From Heterobilharzia americana (taxonomy: Eukaryota > Platyhelminthes > Trematoda > Strigeidida > Schistosomatidae), in the NCBI GenBank assembly GCA_944470555.2, contig OX104134.1, positions 113,020,701-113,084,700 on the forward strand: a DNA stretch of 64,000 nucleotides. Reading direction: 5' to 3'. The number at the start of each line of letters is the position of its first letter. The stretch's first letter is position 1. Shown one piece after another: positions 60,301-64,000 of the stretch. The position numbers were made by a program, and so were the translations under genes. The notes beneath the pieces are model-generated. The model was not told the origin of the DNA, ran no database searches, and saw only the letters and a list, made by a program, of their open reading frames with translations.

Positions 60301-61889
60301 GATTGAAATAGCAGGTGCAATGTTCTATTAAATGTTTCATTGTCGGCTATTTAGTTAACTCCCAATCAATATACTTTTTTTTGTGCATTCTGTGAATAAA
60401 CAGGGGCTCCTAAAATGCGTAACTTTATTCTTCCGGATCATTGTATCTACCAAGTGGTTTTTAATCTCGTAAAAGGAGCATTCCTAAAATTTTTAAAAAT
60501 TTAATTAGATTCTATTTTGCAACCATAATTAGGTCTATAGCTGTGTATTCATAGTTAAGATCTATAGTTCAACAAGAGATTCTGATAAACTCTATACTGT
60601 GTGGCAAATACAATCGGTGTGAAGTGTGAATGCTGTATACTTGTTAATTTATTAGGTGTAAAGTTCAGCTTCATGTTAGCGTGTGTAAGACCTCGTTTTT
60701 GGACAAGTAGTTTATTTAAAGTTTCTTTCCTATTTATTAAATGCCGCCTAGGTTTATTCTACTATAAATCAAAGATTACGACACTCAAATTTAGCTTGTT
60801 AATTATCAGATATGAATTCAAAGGTGTGAGAAAAATGTACAGACCTTTTTGTTGATATTTATTGGTATTTCTCCTGTGTAAGGTTTATTGCTAAGTTTAT
60901 GCGATCTAACTGTTAAACTTATGCTAATTTTGTAATCTAAGAGTAAGTAAAGTAGTCAGATGGTCAAGTGTTATTGGAGTTTAAGCTTATCATGCACAAA
61001 CTGGATTTACCCAATGTACTCTGTTATTCAGTTTAGCAGAGTTGAAATATTCGACTGCCCTTCTATGACCTCAAGACTGAATAGGCTTTTTACGGAGGTG
61101 GTGCTACAGCTAATGGTTGTTTCTTAAATGAAGGTATCCTGTTGTTTAGAACTTCCATATTGTCGTTACGCTTTACAACGCTATAGCTCTCCTTAATCCT
61201 CTTCACCAATATAGTTTAAACACGTGCCGGTATTTTCTTTAGTTGATCTTCGAAATTTTGTTTGATGGATTATTTAAATTAAAATATATCTAACAGCCAA
61301 TTTGGGATAAATAAGGATCATTCTGTTCCTTTTTATGATTGTAATCCGAAAGTAGCCAGTGTATTTAGTATGCATGGTCACACTGAAAGTAAACGTTTTC
61401 TCTACATAAAAAAATATTCCATTTGGGAATTGATGCTTCTAAAGGCATATCAATATGCTTATGTAGCTGATATTTGGCTGTGTATTAATGTTGTCACTCA
61501 ATTTCGTCCCATATCAAGCGAAAAAGACGTTTTTCGAATTATTGAACAATATTGTTATATTTGCATCGCGCTAGTTGATTACGGAAATTAGTGGTATGGA
61601 TAGCATTAAATTGACTGAAATCTAAGTGGTGTAGTAATCGCTCTCTGGTTCTCCTTCTCAATGGGTACTTATGGCTTGTTTTCATTATCTTATGATACAG
61701 TTTTTGTATAGTATTCCTACTAATTCTCCATCTGGTTACCCTCACTTAGATATCTTTATCAGTTCATCAGCTAATATCAACTAAATACGCATTATTGACT
61801 TGAGTCAGTAACTCAAAACCCCTTGCAGATAGACTTGACTACATCACACCGAGATACAAAAAGGTAATGTTCGTTTTTTTCACCATTTT

Positions 61890-62545
61890 ACTTGAGGAGT
61901 CGCATCAACCTGAACAGGCAAGTTGCTGACGAAATTTCAGCTCGGATACAGAAGGCCTGTTTAGTATATGCCACCTTACGCATTTGTGCGCCTACTGATG
62001 AGATATCCGACTATCTATCAGAAGGGGAGTATACTGTGCTGCAGCTCGTTCTGTCCTGCTTTACGGCTGTGAGACATTCCCGCTGAAAGTAGAAGACGTG
62101 AAGCGATTACAGGTATCTAATAACAGGTGTCTTCTCAGTATTGCTCGCGTTTGGTGGGATTATTGTGTGAGCAATGTTAAGGTCAGGCAAAGGGTACTAG
62201 GCAAGACAGACAAGTTGATTGATGAGGTTGGAAAGCTTAGTCGACTGAGTTGGCTAGAATATGCGTTGCGTGTGCCGATTCATCGCCTACCTCGATGTGC
62301 CGTGCTAGGATTAGTATGGAAGAGGGTTCAGGGTGACCAGACCAAGACGTGGCACCAGTCAATGAAGTCTCTTACTGTTGGTCTGAGTCTTATGTGTGAG
62401 ATGTAATCTGCACAGCTAGGGTCTCCGAGACGACAAGAATCAGTGGCCGAGGACACTTAGTGACATGGCTGAAAATTGGTCACAGTAGCTCAGATGTATT
62501 CACATGTTGACGTTCACCAAAGCTTGAATATTCGCACCAACCATT
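61890..62545 (+). mobile_element. LINE-B 3'-end fragment (best preserved C-terminus)
   Basis: Plus-strand translation: QVADEISARIQKACLVYATL, then a shift to FTAVRHSR where the family has YGxETWPL. The next frame, 62098-62406, stays open for 102 codons: VKRLQVSNNRCLLSIARVWW, RLSWLEYALRVPIHRLPRC and KTWHQSMKSLTVGLSLMCEM. The tail contains CCGAGGACACTTAGTGACATGGCTG and a long untranslated 3' part shared with copies at 1.9 and 25.7 kb. It is 5'-truncated, as expected for LINE insertions. Confidence 0.78.
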
Positions 62546-64000
62546 TTCTTTAGATTGTTGATTGTCTCACATAATTTCGTCTACTTTGATATTAGTCATT
62601 CTCCACTTACCTGTTCTTCGTAAACTAATGTGAAATGTGGCAACTTGAGCCAATGCACTTGTGTGTGAAGTTCTTCGTTGATTTTGTCACTCAGTCAGTT
62701 TGTTCATACTGTTCATTGGTCCGTATATTTTTACCTTCCATCCGTTTGTAAGGAATCTGAGTTTACGTGAATTCTTGAAAATATTTCAGGTACCTTCATT
62801 GCATCACTCCCCTCCTATATATACAACATATAATCCCAGGATAATTAAATTTTATCGCCATTATTTGAAATTATCCAGATCTAAGCAGTTCAATTTATCT
62901 AATATGATTGGTTTTGAACTACTATTAGTATATAGTAGTATACTTAATAAAATCATAAGATGTAAAAGAATTTGATAAGTTAGCTCGATTGATATTAGTT
63001 AGTTTTGCTGTACGCTTTAACTGTCTATATAAAGCCTTCTTGACCCACCCTCAATATGACAGTAGTCCATAGGTTTGATATTTCAAGTGTCTATGATCAC
63101 TGTCATCATTAATTATTACAATTGCTACTTTTACTTTTATGAGTAATATTCTCAATTAACATTGAAAGTCGTGACCCAATGAAGGTTGCACTCTCTTCAC
63201 TCTTTCTTTGAAGATGCAACATTTTGAAAAATATTAATCTTAACATTTCTTTTCATCGCTCTTTTGATTTTGGCACTTTACCACACTGGATTGTATTGTG
63301 AATATCTGTTGACTTAACTGGGAGCGTGTTATATACTGTTTATAGCGAATCACCTGAATACTCTTATGTTCAGCTGATAGTACACGTTGGTTTTCAAATA
63401 TGGTGATGCACTCTCGGTTTATATACCTCTCTTACGTTACATGTACATCTACGTATCAGTAATCACCGTAAAGAAATTCATTGAACTTTGAAAAAAACTT
63501 TAGGAAGGTTTACTTTCCGTATCTATTGTTAGTTTTTACTGTATTATAACCAGATGATGACATTTAATTTACGCGAGGTCATTTATACTTGAATGTATCG
63601 TTTATCATTACAGGTAAACAGCTGTTTAACATTTCTTTCTCCCCTCCTCCTTCATCCATCATTTAGCACCATTGGGGAGTTAAATGTTTACTTTCGTGTT
63701 AGGATATCCTTTCGGTTATTTTCTAAGCAATAACAAGATAATTAGCAAATTATCCACTGTTTACTTTGATATACAAGAGGAGTTTTAAACGATTTCACCA
63801 AACCACTCGAATACATTATGAAATGCTCGAACTAAAATCTGGACATACTCATCCTAATATATTCATTATAGCCTAACCACATTACATGCCGTTGAGCTTC
63901 ACTTGAAATTACTTTGATATGATTGGATAATAGTTATTTGTAAGTGTATAAATGTGTTCATTTACATAAGATACTGGGCTTTTTCGAACAGGGTGAACGC

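Larger units (their letters stand above)
49027..64000 (+). other. Cotransporter intron 4 (open to right edge)
   Basis: I looked on the plus strand for the next conserved motifs (AISMSAIATNG, GGSYxMISRSLGPE) and did not see them. The intron holds a Penelope-type tail, a GA repeat, an RTE-type LINE and a LINE-B 3' end. The stretches 50300-54040, 57400-61880 and 62550-64000 show no recognisable gene or element. Confidence 0.65.

Noticed and set aside
49027..64000. Next cotransporter exon
   Set aside because: Looked for AISMSAIATNG and GGSYFMIS equivalents on the plus strand. None seen, so no exon is claimed.
1..64000. CRISPR arrays, bacterial operons or rRNA genes
   Set aside because: No regular spaced repeats, no rRNA-like conserved segments, and clear spliceosomal gene structure show this is metazoan nuclear DNA.

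Overview
The window reads as nuclear DNA of a blood fluke (Schistosoma or a close relative). It is AT-rich, with small exons split by multi-kilobase introns, many degenerate retroelements, tRNA-derived SINEs carrying hammerhead-ribozyme relics, an RTE/SR2-type LINE, Penelope-like elements and a CsRn1/Boudicca-like LTR retrotransposon. All family assignments come from recognising protein and RNA motifs by eye. No database search was possible.

Only two host genes can be supported, and they point away from each other. On the minus strand is the 5' half of a heterotrimeric G-protein alpha subunit of the G12/13 class: exon 1 at 20226-20528 (P-loop) and exon 2 at 7153-7398 (helical domain). They are separated by a 12.8 kb intron, and the remaining exons must lie beyond the left edge. 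On the plus strand is the 5' part of a K-Cl cotransporter (SLC12A/KCC family). Its four coding exons are 43523-43628, 46777-46853, 47625-47750 and 48880-49026. They give the cytosolic N-terminus and the first membrane segments, and the rest must lie beyond the right edge. All junction phases agree in both genes.

The first 20 kb is the G-alpha gene and its introns. They hold a LINE (here 'LINE-B') in several broken copies, two Penelope-like copies (minus 11.2-12.5 kb, plus 14.9-16.2 kb) and a run of same-orientation tRNA-SINEs near exon 1. The 23 kb between the two gene starts (20.5-43.5 kb) is almost all transposon debris: LINE-B fragments, a hammerhead-bearing SINE and LINE fragments of another clade ('LINE-C'). 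It also holds the centrepiece, an LTR retrotransposon at 32.4-38.0 kb with apparently identical LTRs. Its pol gene has been gutted, and a Penelope-like element with long terminal inverted repeats sits in it next to the primer-binding site.

From 43.5 kb rightward is the K-Cl cotransporter gene. Intron 1 holds a tRNA-SINE and intron 2 a second hammerhead-bearing SINE. Intron 4, open to the right edge, holds a damaged RTE-type LINE at 54054-57375 bounded by a perfect 13-bp target-site duplication, plus a LINE-B 3' end at 61.9-62.5 kb.

No wholly new system was proven. The best leads are the nested Penelope/LTR structure, the RT-to-integrase deletion, the hammerhead relics (two SINE copies and three looser core-like motifs), a 107-bp near-palindrome, and three small unexplained open stretches.
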